Shown here in pieces: positions 37,687 through 47,330 of a stretch of 64,000 nt of DNA. The position numbers and the translations under genes were made by a program. This stretch comes from CAVWQV01 sp963757115. GTDB lineage: Bacteria; Pseudomonadota; Alphaproteobacteria; Acetobacterales; Acetobacteraceae. How positions within the stretch are numbered: the stretch's first letter is position 1; each line of letters starts with the position of its first letter. The notes beneath the pieces were generated by a model. The model searched no databases, had not been told where the DNA came from, and was given only the letters and a program-made list of their open reading frames with translations. The DNA is taken from assembly GCA_963757115.1 (NCBI GenBank), contig CAVWQV010000006.1, positions 62,001-126,000 on the forward strand. Reading direction: 5' to 3'.

Positions 37687-38955
37687 TCAGGTCTTCTCGA
37701 AATCCGTCCTCTCGTGGATGGGCAAGCCCGCGAGATGGCGACGGAGGCAGTCGAGCCCGAGCTCCACGGCGCCGAGCCTGATCCAGTCGCGCCCGCCCAG
37801 GATGCGGGATCGGCGGACCGAGACCGCTCCGCCGTCGGCGACGGCGATCCACACCGTGCCGCCGAGATCCATCCGATCCGCGCCCTCGTCGAGCTCGATC
37901 AGCACGGCGAGCGCGTGGCTCGCACCCGTGGCGCGAACGGCGGCTTGAGCGACGGCCTGCGTCTTGTTCTCCGTCAGCTCCCCCGCGAGATCGTCCCGCA
38001 CGCCGAGGGTATTGTGCAGTTGCGCCAGATCGCGGGTGACCACCGCGGAGCGGAACACGCGCTCCGCGCCGGCGAGGTGCGCGAGCCGGGCCGCGATCTG
38101 CCCGCCGGTGAAGGTCTCGACCAGCGCCAGCGTGCCGCCGCGCGCCGCCAGCGCTCCAAGGACGACCGTCTCCAGCGTTGCCCCGTCCTCGGCGATGATG
38201 AAGTTGCCGAGCCGCCGCCGCACTTCGGCCTCGATCGGCTCCAGCTTGCTACGAATGTCGGCCTCATCCGCCCCGCGCACGGTGAGCTTGGTCTCGATCT
38301 GGGGGTAGTGCGCGCGAAAGCCGAGCTTCACGCTGCCGTCCGGCGCCATTGCCTCCAGGCCGGCGAGCAACTGGTCGACATGCGACTCGCCGAGCCCGTA
38401 GGTGTGGAAGCGCTTGAGCCGAATCGCGGTCTGCCGCCCGGCGCGGGCCAGCAGGCGGGGGATGATCTGCTCCTCGAGCATCCGATGCAGCTCGCGGGGC
38501 ACCCCGGGCGTGAAGAAGAAGCGGGCATTCCCGATGTCGAGCGCGAACCCGCAGGCGGTGCCGATCGGGTTGTCGAGCAGCTCCGCGCCGGCGGGGAGCA
38601 TCGCCTGCTTGCGGTTGTTGGGCGACATGACGCGCCCGCGGCGGGTGAAGAAGGACTCCATCCGAGTGAGCCAGCCTTCGTCGAGCACCAGCGGCGCTCC
38701 GGCGGCCTCCGCGGCGACCTCCTGCGAAAGGTCGTCCACCGTCGGGCCGAGGCCGCCGTTCACGATCACCGCGTCCGCCCGCTCGGCCGCGAGCCGGAAA
38801 GCGGACAGCAACGCCGCCCGGTCGTCGCCGACGGTGGTGCCCCAGTACACGTCGAGCCCGGCGTCCTCGAGCTTCTGGCTCATGTAGCCGAAATTGGTGT
38901 TCACGATTTTGCCGGTGAGCACTTCGTCGCCGGTGCAAAGGATCTCGATGCGCAT
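37687..38955 (-). CDS. cinA: CinA-family protein
   Basis: A 422-residue two-domain protein. Residues 1-170 form a molybdopterin-binding-like (MoCF) domain: IEILCTGDEVLTGKIVNTNF and VNGGLGPTVDDLSQEVAAEA. The C-terminal CinA domain (about residues 255-415) includes LALVETFTGGQIAARLAHLA, where nicotinamide-mononucleotide deamidases have a VAESCTGG/STGG motif. CinA proteins have been linked to NAD-cycle pyrophosphatase or deamidase activity and, historically, competence. The altered ETFTGG motif leaves the deamidase activity uncertain. Single gene, followed by a CoA-transferase on the same strand. Confidence 0.92.
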   Translation of the reverse strand: MRIEILCTGDEVLTGKIVNTNFGYMSQKLEDAGLDVYWGTTVGDDRAALLSAFRLAAERADAVIVNGGLGPTVDDLSQEVAAEAAGAPLVLDEGWLTRMESFFTRRGRVMSPNNRKQAMLPAGAELLDNPIGTACGFALDIGNARFFFTPGVPRELHRMLEEQIIPRLLARAGRQTAIRLKRFHTYGLGESHVDQLLAGLEAMAPDGSVKLGFRAHYPQIETKLTVRGADEADIRSKLEPIEAEVRRRLGNFIIAEDGATLETVVLGALAARGGTLALVETFTGGQIAARLAHLAGAERVFRSAVVTRDLAQLHNTLGVRDDLAGELTENKTQAVAQAAVRATGASHALAVLIELDEGADRMDLGGTVWIAVADGGAVSVRRSRILGGRDWIRLGAVELGLDCLRRHLAGLPIHERTDFEKT

Positions 38956-38998
38956 GGAACACCCTCGGCCGATGCCGAACCTCTAGCAGCGTGCGTCC

Positions 38999-39010
38999 GC
39001 TTCGCGAAGC
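38999..39010. promoter_or_regulatory. perfect 12-bp palindrome in the cinA/carboxymuconolactone decarboxylase spacer
   Basis: GCTTCGCGAAGC is self-complementary and lies in the 113-bp divergent spacer, 59 bp before the ATG at 39069 and 44 bp before cinA. It is a candidate operator, though a 12-bp GC-rich palindrome could be chance. Confidence 0.3.
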
Positions 39011-39068
39011 TTGCGGGTTGCTGCCTCGCGTCGGAGGCTACGAGCGGAGCAACCTGGAGGGACGTGTG

Positions 39069-39461
39069 ATGGCCGAGAGCGAAGCCTATCAGAAGGGTCG
39101 CGCCATGCGGCGCCGGCTACTCGGGGAAGCGTATGTCGAACAGGCCGAGAAGTCGGTCTACACCGATGACCATATGCGCAAGTTCGGCGACTACGCGACG
39201 GAGGCGGTGTTCGGGCTGCTGTGGAACCGTCCGGGGCTCGACGTGAAGACGCGCACGCTGATCTGCGTCGTGTCCGACACTGCGATGGGCCGGGAAGCGG
39301 AACTCGCCATCCATCTCCGCATGGCGCTGCGGGAAGGCTGGACGGAGGAGGAATTGACCGAGACGCTCCTGCACATGGGGGGCTATGTCGGGCTGCCGCT
39401 GGTCCGGGAGGCGCTGATCTGCGCCCGCTCCGTATTCGCGGAAATGCGCTCCGAGACCTGA
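39069..39461 (+). CDS. carboxymuconolactone decarboxylase family protein
   Basis: A 130-residue all-helical protein of the CMD/AhpD superfamily, resembling PcaC-type gamma-carboxymuconolactone decarboxylases: DDHMRKFGDYATEAVFGLLW, RTLICVVSDTAMGREAELAI and ETLLHMGGYVGLPLVREALI. The CxxC of AhpD-type peroxidases is absent, favouring the decarboxylase-like branch. The ATG at 39069 has a GGAGGGACG ribosome site. Its 3' end overlaps the convergent methyltransferase by 79 bp. No protocatechuate genes are nearby, so the true substrate is unknown. Confidence 0.9.
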   Translation: MAESEAYQKGRAMRRRLLGEAYVEQAEKSVYTDDHMRKFGDYATEAVFGLLWNRPGLDVKTRTLICVVSDTAMGREAELAIHLRMALREGWTEEELTETLLHMGGYVGLPLVREALICARSVFAEMRSET

Positions 39462-40210
39462 GCCGAGCGCCTCGCGGCGGCTCCGCCTGCCACCCGGCGA
39501 CAGACCAGGAACAGATCGGCGGCGGCGTCGGTGTGCGAAACTCCCTCGCCCAGCCGGAGCGTCGGCTGGTGACGGAGCGCCCAGGGAAACAGAACGCGGT
39601 TATACCAGGTCATCGCGTGTCGGGGCATCCGGTGGAGGAACCACATCCCGAGCGCGGTCAGCCGCGAAGAGCGGGGGCGCATGCCGAATGGGGCACTTTG
39701 TTCCGCCTCGAAGCCATGCTCGGCAAGCTTGGCTAGCAGGTCCGCCGGCTCATAGCGCCGGCAATGGCCAACGAGGTCGTCGAACGCGGTCCAGCTTTGC
39801 GGATGCAGCGGTAACGACAAGAGCAGCACCCCGCCTTCGCGGCATACGCGGGCGAGTTCGCCGAAGGCGGCCGCATCGTCGGAAACGTGCTCGATGACGT
39901 CGAAGGCGGCGACCAAATCGAAGCAATCGTCCGGGAAAGGCAAGGTGGTCGGGGTGCCGCACGCGCCGCGGCCGCCGGCCCGGTTGAGGCGTTTGAGTGC
40001 CGGCTGGCTGATGTCGAGAAACACGGTGCCGCCAATCGGAAGTCGTGGCCGCAAGCCTGGTCCGATCTCAAGCCTTGCTTCGGCGCCTGCGGAGAGCATC
40101 GAGCGAACCAACGGCCACGTGTTTAGGCGCTCCGGCCCAATCAGCGCCGCGCCGGTCCAAAGGCCGTCATAGAACCTTCGGTTGCGCTCTATCGCCAGGT
40201 CTGCGGGCAA
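39383..40210 (-). CDS. class I SAM-dependent methyltransferase at the edge of the biosynthetic cluster
   Basis: A 275-residue methyltransferase. Motif I reads LEIGPGLRPRLP; motif II region is GGTVFLDIS; the acidic post-motif is CFDLVAAFDVIEHVSDDAAA. The methyl acceptor is not predictable. It is divergent from the ACP gene with only 60 bp between them, which suggests shared regulation with the cluster. The last about 25 codons overlap the carboxymuconolactone decarboxylase gene on the other strand and may be unconserved. Confidence 0.85.
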   Translation of the reverse strand: MPADLAIERNRRFYDGLWTGAALIGPERLNTWPLVRSMLSAGAEARLEIGPGLRPRLPIGGTVFLDISQPALKRLNRAGGRGACGTPTTLPFPDDCFDLVAAFDVIEHVSDDAAAFGELARVCREGGVLLLSLPLHPQSWTAFDDLVGHCRRYEPADLLAKLAEHGFEAEQSAPFGMRPRSSRLTALGMWFLHRMPRHAMTWYNRVLFPWALRHQPTLRLGEGVSHTDAAADLFLVCRRVAGGAAARRSAQVSERISANTERAQISASRTSGSPT

Positions 40211-40270
40211 CCTGCGGTCCCTCCAGGGAATGCGTTGCTGCCGGCAAGGCGGCCGTTATAGAAGGGGGCG

Positions 40271-40603
40271 GTGGAAGCGCTTGCCAATGGTGAACGAGAC
40301 GTGAACGCAACGAACGTGCCAGAAAGTGCGATGCTCGCGGGTGTTGATGCCGCCTTCGAGGCGGAGGTGGCCCGGCTCATCGTCGAGGCACTCAATCTCG
40401 AGATGAAGCCTGCGGATATCGATCCCGAGGCTCCGCTGTTCGGCGAGGGTCTGGGCCTCGACTCGATCGATGCGCTGGAGCTGGCATTGTCCATCTCGCG
40501 CGCCTACGGGCTGGAGCTGAAATCCGATGACGAGCGGAACCACCGGGTATTCGCGTCGCTGCGCAGTCTTGCTCGCCATATCGAAGATTTCCGGACCAAG
40601 TAG
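40271..40603 (+). CDS. acyl carrier protein of the biosynthetic cluster
   Basis: A 110-residue protein whose last 80 residues form an acyl carrier domain. The phosphopantetheine Ser is in FGEGLGLDSIDALELALSIS. The GLDSIDALEL form is typical of ACPs in aryl-polyene-type clusters. The start is uncertain: GTG at 40271 with a G-rich site, or ATG at 40331, which would trim the non-homologous leader. Only one ACP is present, whereas characterised aryl-polyene clusters usually have two. It is first in the plus-strand series ACP-ligase-dehydratase-acyltransferase-LolA-MMPL-KS. Confidence 0.92.
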   Translation: MEALANGERDVNATNVPESAMLAGVDAAFEAEVARLIVEALNLEMKPADIDPEAPLFGEGLGLDSIDALELALSISRAYGLELKSDDERNHRVFASLRSLARHIEDFRTK

Positions 40604-40645
40604 GCAGGCTCGCACACTGGCTTCGCGGGACGCTGGCATTCCGTG

Positions 40646-42008
40646 ATGCGCGATCCAGCATCGCAACAGCCGATCCCGTTGTTCACCCGCGCGCCGGACC
40701 AAATCGTGTTCCGCTGGGTCGGGCGGGCGGTCACTGCCGCACAATTTCTGTCGGACGTTCGCGCGCTCGCCGCTTCCCTCCCCGACGCGACGCATGTCCT
40801 CAATGTCTGCGAGAACCGCTACCGGTTCGCGGTGGCCTTCGCCGCAGCCCTGGTACGGGGCCAGATCAGCCTGCTATCGGGCGATCGCTCCCCCGAGGGA
40901 CTGACGACGCTGGCGCGTGGTTTCCCTGGCCTTTACGCTCTGCTGGATGGACCCGGGTGGGAGGGTCCGATCCCGGCGGCACGCGCCGATGTTCCAGGCG
41001 ACAGCGGCGGGGTTGGAGAGGGCCCGCCGGCGTTTCCGCCAACGCAGGTCGCGGCGCTCGCGTTCACCTCGGGCAGCTCCGGCGCGCCGGTCGGTCATCG
41101 CAAGCTGTGGGGTGCGCTCACCGCTCGGAGCCGGGACGCCGGCCGACGCTTCCGAATGTCGAGCGCGGCTCCCACCGAGGTAGTGGGGACCGTTCCGGCG
41201 CAGCACATGTACGGGTTCGAGACCACCGTGCTGCTGCCGCTGCACGCATCCGCCGCCAGTTGGTGCGGCTCGGCCTTCTATCCCGAGGACGTGCGTTCCG
41301 CGTTGGCCGCGGTCGCCGGTCGCCGGACCCTCGTCACCACGCCGTTGCAGTTGCGCGCTTTGCTGCAGGCGGGAGCCGAGTTGCCGGACCTCGAGCGTGT
41401 GATCTCGGCCACCGCCCCACTCTGCACCGAACTTGCGATGCAGGCCGAGCGGCGGTGGCGCACGCCGGTATGGGAAATCTTCGGCGCGACGGAGGTCGGC
41501 TCGATCGCCACGCGGCGCACCGCAGCGGGCGACGTTTGGACGGCCTACCCGCGCGTCCGATTTCATGCCGAGGCGTGGTCCGGGAACCACGGAGACCATG
41601 CTCGTCACCGGCCCGTTCGCGCCGTCGTGTCCGCTGGACGACCTTGTCGAGCAACTCGACCCGATGCGGTTCCGCGTGATCGGACGCCGGACCGACGTGG
41701 TGAAACTGGGCGGCCGCCGTGCCTCGCTGGAGGAACTCAACCGCGTGCTCACCGGCATCGACGGGGTGGTCGATGGGTGCTTCGTGGCCCCGGACAACCT
41801 CGATGAGCGGCCGACCGCCCGGCTCCTCGCCTTCGTGGTGGCTCCCGACCTTTCCCTCGAAGCCGTGATGGCCGGCTTGCGCGCTCGCATCGACCCGCTG
41901 TTTCTGCCACGCCGGGTCGTGCGCGTGGACCGGCTGCCGCGCAACGCCACCGGCAAACTGCCAGAGGCGGCAATGGCCGCCCTGCGGAGCAAAGCGAGCG
42001 AACCGTAG
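40646..42008 (+). CDS. AMP-binding acyl-ACP ligase (ApeH-like), one frameshift
   Basis: An adenylate-forming enzyme of about 450 residues expected to load an acid onto the ACP. The phosphate loop is FTSGSSGAPVGHRK, shorter on glycine/lysine than the usual TSGSTGxPKxxxK. Later motifs are EIFGATEVGSIATRR (A5) and the C-terminal RNATGKLPEAAM with the A10 lysine. The frame shifts by one base between about 41565 and 41600; the second frame continues ETMLVTGPFAPSCPLDDLVE and DVVKLGGRRASLEELNRVL to 42008. Small ligases of this type prime the aryl starter in aryl-polyene pathways. The stop overlaps the GTG of the next gene. Confidence 0.87.
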
Positions 42009-42313
42009 TGCCCGCGCGCACGCACGCCTCGTTCATCGTTCCTGCCGACCACCCGAGCCTTCCGGGTCATTTTCCGGGCCGGGCGGTCGTGCCCGGCGTC
42101 GTGCTGCTCGACGCGGCGTTCGAGCAGATCGGGCGCGTTGCTGAACTAGCGTCCGTCCGCTTCACCCGCCCGGTGCTTCCAGGCGAGCGCGTTGAGCTCG
42201 CCTGGGCGACGGCAGGCGAGCACGCCGACTTTACGGCGAGCGTCGCGGGCCAGATCGCGTTCCACGGCCGCGTCCGGCTCGCCCTTCCGGGGCTCGGTGC
42301 CTCGGGACCATGA
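42008..42313 (+). CDS. 3-hydroxyacyl-ACP dehydratase-like protein (ApeI/FabZ type)
   Basis: A 101-residue single hot-dog domain. The catalytic-His motif HPSLPGHFPGRAVVPGVVLL is a clear FabZ/ApeI signature. The usual acidic partner in the central helix is replaced by a region reading LLDAAFEQIG, where Asp or Glu could serve. It would dehydrate 3-hydroxyacyl-ACP intermediates to build conjugated double bonds. The GTG start overlaps the ligase stop, and the stop overlaps the next ATG by ATGA, showing tight coupling. Confidence 0.85.
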   Translation: MPARTHASFIVPADHPSLPGHFPGRAVVPGVVLLDAAFEQIGRVAELASVRFTRPVLPGERVELAWATAGEHADFTASVAGQIAFHGRVRLALPGLGASGP

Positions 42314-43266
42314 GCTCCCCGAACTGGAGCCGTCGCCGGGAACTTGGCGGCCCTCGCCTCGTCCGGCTCATCGTTTGGCTCACGCTGCGCGTCGGCTGGC
42401 GGGTGGGCCAGGTCCTGCTTTATCCGATCACGGCATACTTCTTCGTCCGCCTCCAGGAGGCGCGCGCCTGTTCGCGAGCCTATCTTCGTCGCGCTCTCGG
42501 GCGCGAGGCGACGACTGCCGACGTGTGGCGGCACTTCTTTACCTTCGGCTCGGTGATCCTCGACCGGATCTGCTTCCTGGCCAATCAGACGCGGCGTTTC
42601 CGTATTCGCGTCGCCGGCCACCAGCACCTGACGGAAGCCCTCGCCGCTGGACAAGGTTGCCTCCTCCTCGGCTCGCATCTCGGCAGCTTCGAGGTGCTGC
42701 GGGCGTTCGGGCGGGAGTCGCCGGTTCCGGTCAAGGCGCTGATGTACCGCGGCCATGCGGGCGCGCTCAGCGCGGTGATGGAGGCGCTCGATCCGGCGAT
42801 GCGGCAGGAGGTGATCGAGATCGGCGCGCCCAACTCCATGCTGCGAGTTCGCGAGTGCATCGATCGTGGGGAGATCATCGGCATCCTGGCCGACCGCGCG
42901 CCGGATTTCGGCCTGCCCGGCCGGGGGCGCTTCACCGTAGCCCCGTTCCTTGGCGCGCCCGCGCGGTTTCCCACCGGGCCGCTCGCGCTGGCTGCGGCGC
43001 TCGGAGTCCCCATCCTCCTGTTCTTCGGAATCCGCCGCGGCACGCGGGACTATCAGATCGTGATCGAACCTTTTGCCCCGGCGAGGACGCTTCCGCGCGG
43101 AGGCCGGGAGGATGCCTTGCGCTTGTTAGTCGCCCGGTTCGCTGCACGCCTGGAAACGGAATGCCGCGCTCACCCGTTCAACTGGTTCAATTTCTATGAC
43201 TTCTGGGAGCAGGGGGATGTGGCACCGCAGGGCGACCCTGCTCGGACTGCTGTTGATCGGCGCTGA
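42310..43266 (+). CDS. LpxL/HtrB-like acyltransferase
   Basis: A 318-residue membrane-associated acyltransferase of the lysophospholipid/lipid A acyltransferase family. The HX4D/E-type catalytic motif is GSHLGSFEVLRAF, and GIIGILADRAPDF-like text (EIIGILADRAPDFG) and FLGAPARFPTGPLALAAALG follow, as in HtrB. An N-terminal hydrophobic stretch (residues 16-45) anchors it. In aryl-polyene clusters such enzymes are thought to transfer the polyene acyl chain to a lipid carrier. It overlaps the dehydratase by ATGA and the LolA-like gene by 50 bp. Confidence 0.88.
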   Translation: MSSPNWSRRRELGGPRLVRLIVWLTLRVGWRVGQVLLYPITAYFFVRLQEARACSRAYLRRALGREATTADVWRHFFTFGSVILDRICFLANQTRRFRIRVAGHQHLTEALAAGQGCLLLGSHLGSFEVLRAFGRESPVPVKALMYRGHAGALSAVMEALDPAMRQEVIEIGAPNSMLRVRECIDRGEIIGILADRAPDFGLPGRGRFTVAPFLGAPARFPTGPLALAAALGVPILLFFGIRRGTRDYQIVIEPFAPARTLPRGGREDALRLLVARFAARLETECRAHPFNWFNFYDFWEQGDVAPQGDPARTAVDRR

Positions 43267-43810
43267 GGCTACGGCCGAGACCTCGCCGCAAGCTGCGCCC
43301 CTCCAAGAACTGATGCGTCATCTTGCCGCCGTTCCCGAGAGCCGGGCGAGTTTTGTCGAGGAGAAGACAGTCGCCGCCCTCGCTGAACCGGTCCGCAGCC
43401 AGGGCCGGCTTGTCTACCGCCGCCCTGACTACCTCGAGAAGATGACCACAGCGCCGGTGTCCGAACGCCTCGTGGTAGATGGCGATCGGCTTTGGCTCGT
43501 CCTTAACGGCCATTCGCCGCGGATGATCGACCTCCGAAGCGAGCCTGCCGTTGCTGCATTGGTCGATGCGATACGCGGAACTCTGTCGGGTGATCTGCCG
43601 ATGCTCAACCGCTCCTATGCGGTGACGATGGAGGGTGGTTTCGACAGCTGGCGACTGATCCTCACGCCGAGGACCGCGCCGATCACTGACATGCTGCGTC
43701 AGGCGATAATCGAGGGTTCGGGCACGGCCTTGCGCCGTGTGACCACGGTCCAACCGAACGGCGACCGCTCCGTGCTCACGATCGGCGCGCCGGATCCGGC
43801 GGCCAGTTGA
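43217..43810 (+). CDS. LolA-like outer-membrane lipoprotein carrier
   Basis: A 197-residue exported protein. Signal peptide WHRRATLLGLLLIGAEATA precedes the mature region, which carries LolA-like text: FVEEKTVAALAEPVRSQGRL, VYRRPDYLEKMTTAP, RLVVDGDRLWLVLNG. The ATG at 43217 is favoured by a GGGAGCAGGGGG site; an earlier ATG (43196) is inside the acyltransferase and lacks one. LolA-like proteins in aryl-polyene clusters (ApeL-like) probably carry the lipid product across the periplasm. The stop overlaps the exporter start by ATGA-type coupling. Confidence 0.85.
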   Translation: MWHRRATLLGLLLIGAEATAETSPQAAPLQELMRHLAAVPESRASFVEEKTVAALAEPVRSQGRLVYRRPDYLEKMTTAPVSERLVVDGDRLWLVLNGHSPRMIDLRSEPAVAALVDAIRGTLSGDLPMLNRSYAVTMEGGFDSWRLILTPRTAPITDMLRQAIIEGSGTALRRVTTVQPNGDRSVLTIGAPDPAAS

Positions 43811-46153
43811 GGCCCGATCGCCGACGTGGCAGGGGAGCTTGGCGTCGCGGCGCGCCTATTGCGGGCGTGCTTTTCGGCGTGGCACTGCTGCTTGCCATCG
43901 TGCTCACTCGGATCAACCTCCGCGCGGACATGACCGATCTCTTGCCGCGTGGTCAAACCGAGGCCGAACGCTTCGTCTTGAGCGAACTTCGGTCGGGTCC
44001 CGCCACAGGGATCGTCCTGCTCGGCTTGGAGGGGGCGCCGGAAGCCGAGCTGGCTCGGATCAGCCGCGCAATGGCATCGACGCTCAGCGCCTCTGGCCTG
44101 TTCACACTTGTCAGCAATGGCGACTTCGGTGCCGCCGACGAGACCGAGCAGGCATTCTTGTTTGGACACCGATACCTCCTCTCGCCTGCCGTCACACAGG
44201 AGGCGTTCACCGCCGAGGCGTTGCGGGCCGATTTCCAGCGCCTGTTCGAGATGCTGCAATCGTCCGCGTCGCCGCTCGCGTCCCGCTACGGTTTGGCGGA
44301 TCCGACCGGGGCGGCGCTCGCGCTCCTTCGGGTCTGGACCGGGACCAGCATGGTGAGAAGCGCGGACGGGGTCTGGTTCGCGCCTGACCGGGATCGGGCG
44401 CTGCTGCTCGCAAAACTACGCTCGCCGGGTATGGATGTCGCTGCCGACGAACAGGCCGGGGCAGCGATCGAGGCCGCCTTCGCTGCAGCCCGGCCCGAGG
44501 GAGCGCGCCTGATCGCCACCGGACCCGCCGTTTTCTCCCGGGAGGCTGCGCGCGGCATCCGGGCGGACGTTAACCTGCTTTCAGCCGCCTCCGCCTTGCT
44601 GGTGAGCGGATTGCTGTTCTGGCGTTTCCGCTCGCTTCTGGTGATCGGGGTGATCGCCATTCCGATCCTGCTTGGTTTCGCGCTGGCGGCGCTTGTCGTG
44701 CAACTGGCGTTCGGCTTCGTCCACGGCATCGCCCTCGGCTTCGGCATGACCATGCTCGGGGTCACGGTCGACTACCCGGTGTTGCTGATCGGGCACCGCA
44801 AGGCCGGTGAAGCCGCGCCGGACACGCTGCGGCGCATCGGCCAGGCATTCACTCTGGCTGTGCTGACCGCCATGCTGGGGCTGACGGGGATGCTGCTCTC
44901 GGGCTTTCCGGGCCTGCTGCAGCTCGGGCTGTTTTCCGTGACAGGCATCGCGGTGGCCGCCGTCGCCACGCGTTGGCTGCTGCCCCGGCTCATCGTGGCC
45001 GCGGACTTGGCACCCGTTCCGGCAGGCAGCGCGGAGCGGTTGCTGCGGATCGAGCGGCTGCGCGCGCTGCGCGGCCCGGCGGGCGTGCTGTGCGGCCTCG
45101 CGGCGGTGTATCTGCTAGTCGAGCGGCCCGCCCTGCGCACCGACCTTGCGGCGCTGACGCCGGTGCCTCCGGCCGAACTCGCGCTCGATGCGGAGCTCAG
45201 GAACGAGCTCGGAGCGCCGGATGCGGGCCAGGTCGGCGTCGTGCAGGGGCCGACCGCCGAGGCGGTGTTGCAGAAGGAAGAGAAATTGCTTCCGGTGCTC
45301 GACGGCCTGCAACACTCGGGCGCCATAGCCGGCGCCGAGGTCGCCGCGCGGTTCTTGCCGAGTGCGAGGATGCAGCGCGAGCGACAGCAGGCACTTCCCG
45401 ATCCCGAGGTGCTTGCCGCACGGGTCGCGACCGCCACCGCCGGGCTGCCGTTCCGCTCGGGTGCGTTCCAACCCTTCATCAACGATGTCGCCGCGGCCAA
45501 GAGAATGCGCACCGCTCGGGCCGGGTGATCTTGCCGGTACGCTTGCCCGCACGCGCCTGGAGGCGCTCCTGTTCGAGCGAGAGGACGGCTGGCGCGGCCT
45601 GATCGCGCCCGCGGGCGTTCGCGACCCCGTACGTGTCGCCACCGCACTGCGAGAGGCCGGCGTTACCTATGTCGACATGGGCGGCACGGCCAACGCGATC
45701 GTGGCAAGCTATGCGCGCTCGGCGCTGCGATGGCTCGGCGTCGGTGCCGTACTCGCGGCGTGCGTGCTGCTTGTGGGATTGCGCGACGGGCTCCGTGTGC
45801 TCCGTGTGCTGCTCGCCATCGCTGCAGCGATCCTCCTGACAATCGCGCTGCTGACCGCGCTTGGCGCGACCTTGTCAATCATCACCATCGTCGCGTTGCA
45901 GTTCGTGGGCGGGGTCGGCCTCGACTACGCGCTGTTCTTCGCCCGCCGGCAGCTCGACGCGGAGGAGCGCGCGCGCACCTTGCGCACTCTCGGCACCTGC
46001 AACGCGATGGCGGTCATGACTTTCGGGTTGCTCGCGCTTTGTCGCACGCCGTTGCTGCGGGACATCGGGATAACCGTGGCGGTCGGCACCGTCGCGGCGC
46101 TCTGTTTCGCTTTCCTGTTCGCCGGCCCGAGAACCGGACGGGAGGCGACCTGA
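43807..46153 (+). CDS. MMPL/RND-type exporter of the cluster, one frameshift
   Basis: An inner-membrane exporter of about 780 residues. It has a membrane helix near residue 20-35 and periplasmic domain 1 (RADMTDLLPRGQTEAERFVL). The first sterol-sensing-like helix block contains GIALGFGMTMLGVTVDYPVL, with Asp in a helix as expected for proton coupling. A second periplasmic domain and a second helix block (IVALQFVGGVGLDYALFFAR) follow. Frame is lost near 45505 by one base and resumes with APLGPGDLAGTLARTRLEAL. This is the ApeM-like component of aryl-polyene clusters. It overlaps the ketosynthase ATG by TGATG. Confidence 0.9.
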
Positions 46154-47330
46154 TGATGCAGCCGCTGTTCATCACCGCGCGGAGCATCATCACCGCCCTG
46201 GGGCAGGGCGACGAGGCGACGTTGGCGGCATTGCACAACGGACGGAGCGGGCTGCGGCCATGCGATTTCGGCGATGTGACCGAGGGCTATATCGGCCGCG
46301 TCCAGGGAGTCGAGGCGCATCGCCTGCCGTCCGAACTCGCCCGGTTCGATTGCCGCAACAACCGCCTCGCGCATCTCGCGCTGGCAACGGACGACTTCGC
46401 GGCGCGGGTCCGGCAGGCCGCCGAACGCTACGGGCCCGACCAAGTCGCGGTCGTGGTCGGCACCAGCACGTCGGGCGTTCTGTCGAGCGAAGAAGCGTAC
46501 TGCGCCCGCGACCCGGTAACGGGTGCGCTTCCGGCGTCGTTCGACTTCGAACACACGCACGACCTCTATTCCCTGGCTCGCTTCGTGCGCGCCGCTCTCG
46601 GGTTGCGTGGGCCGGCGATCACCGTCTCGGTCGCCTGCGCTTCCGCCGCACGCAGCTTCGTCGACGCGCATCGGCTGATCGCCGCCGGAGTGTGCGACGC
46701 GGCCGTGGTTGGCGGCGCGGACAGTTTGTGCTGCTTGACCTTGCGCGGGTTCGCCTCGCTCGAACTGATCTCGCCCGGGCCGACTGCTCCATGCGACGCC
46801 GCGCGCGCGGGTATCTCCATCGGCGAGGCGGCCGGTTGGGCGTTGCTGGAACGCGAGGGGGAGGGAGTGGCCCTCCTCGGTTACGGCGTCAGCAGCGACG
46901 GCTACCACATGTCCGCACCCCACCCGGAGGGTGCGGGGGCGATCGCGGCAATGCGGGATGCGCTCGCGCGCGCCGGCCTCCACGCAGAGGCCATCGACTA
47001 CGTCAATCTGCACGGCACGGGCACCAAGGCCAACGATGCGATGGAGGATCACGCGGTCGCCAAGGTACTCGGTCCTGACGTTTCATGCAGTTCGACCAAG
47101 GGTTGGACCGGCCACGCCCTCGGCGCGGCCGGCATCGTCGAAGCCGGCATCGCGATGCTGTGCATCCAGGAAGGCTTTGCGCCCGGCTGCCTCGGCATGA
47201 CAACGCTCGACCCATCGTTCGAGGCTCGCGTGCTCGCGGAAAATGTGGAGCGACCGGTGCGGCGCGTAATGAGCAACTCCTTCGGATTGGCGGTGCTAAT
47301 TGCAGCCTGCTGCTCGGCAATGCTGTCTGA
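46153..47330 (+). CDS. beta-ketoacyl-ACP synthase (KAS I/II, ApeO/ApeR-like), C-terminal frameshift
   Basis: A ketosynthase of about 392 residues. The catalytic triad is complete: Cys in VSVACASAARSF, His in NLHGTGTKANDAMEDHAV, and His in SSTKGWTGHALGAAGIVEAG. It would condense malonyl-ACP with the growing polyene chain. A missing base near 47286 turns the canonical ending SNSFGFGGANCSLLLGN out of frame; restoring it gives a stop at 47328-47330. The apparent longer frame to 47772 is an artefact. The TGA overlaps the ATG of the chain-length-factor gene. Confidence 0.92.
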
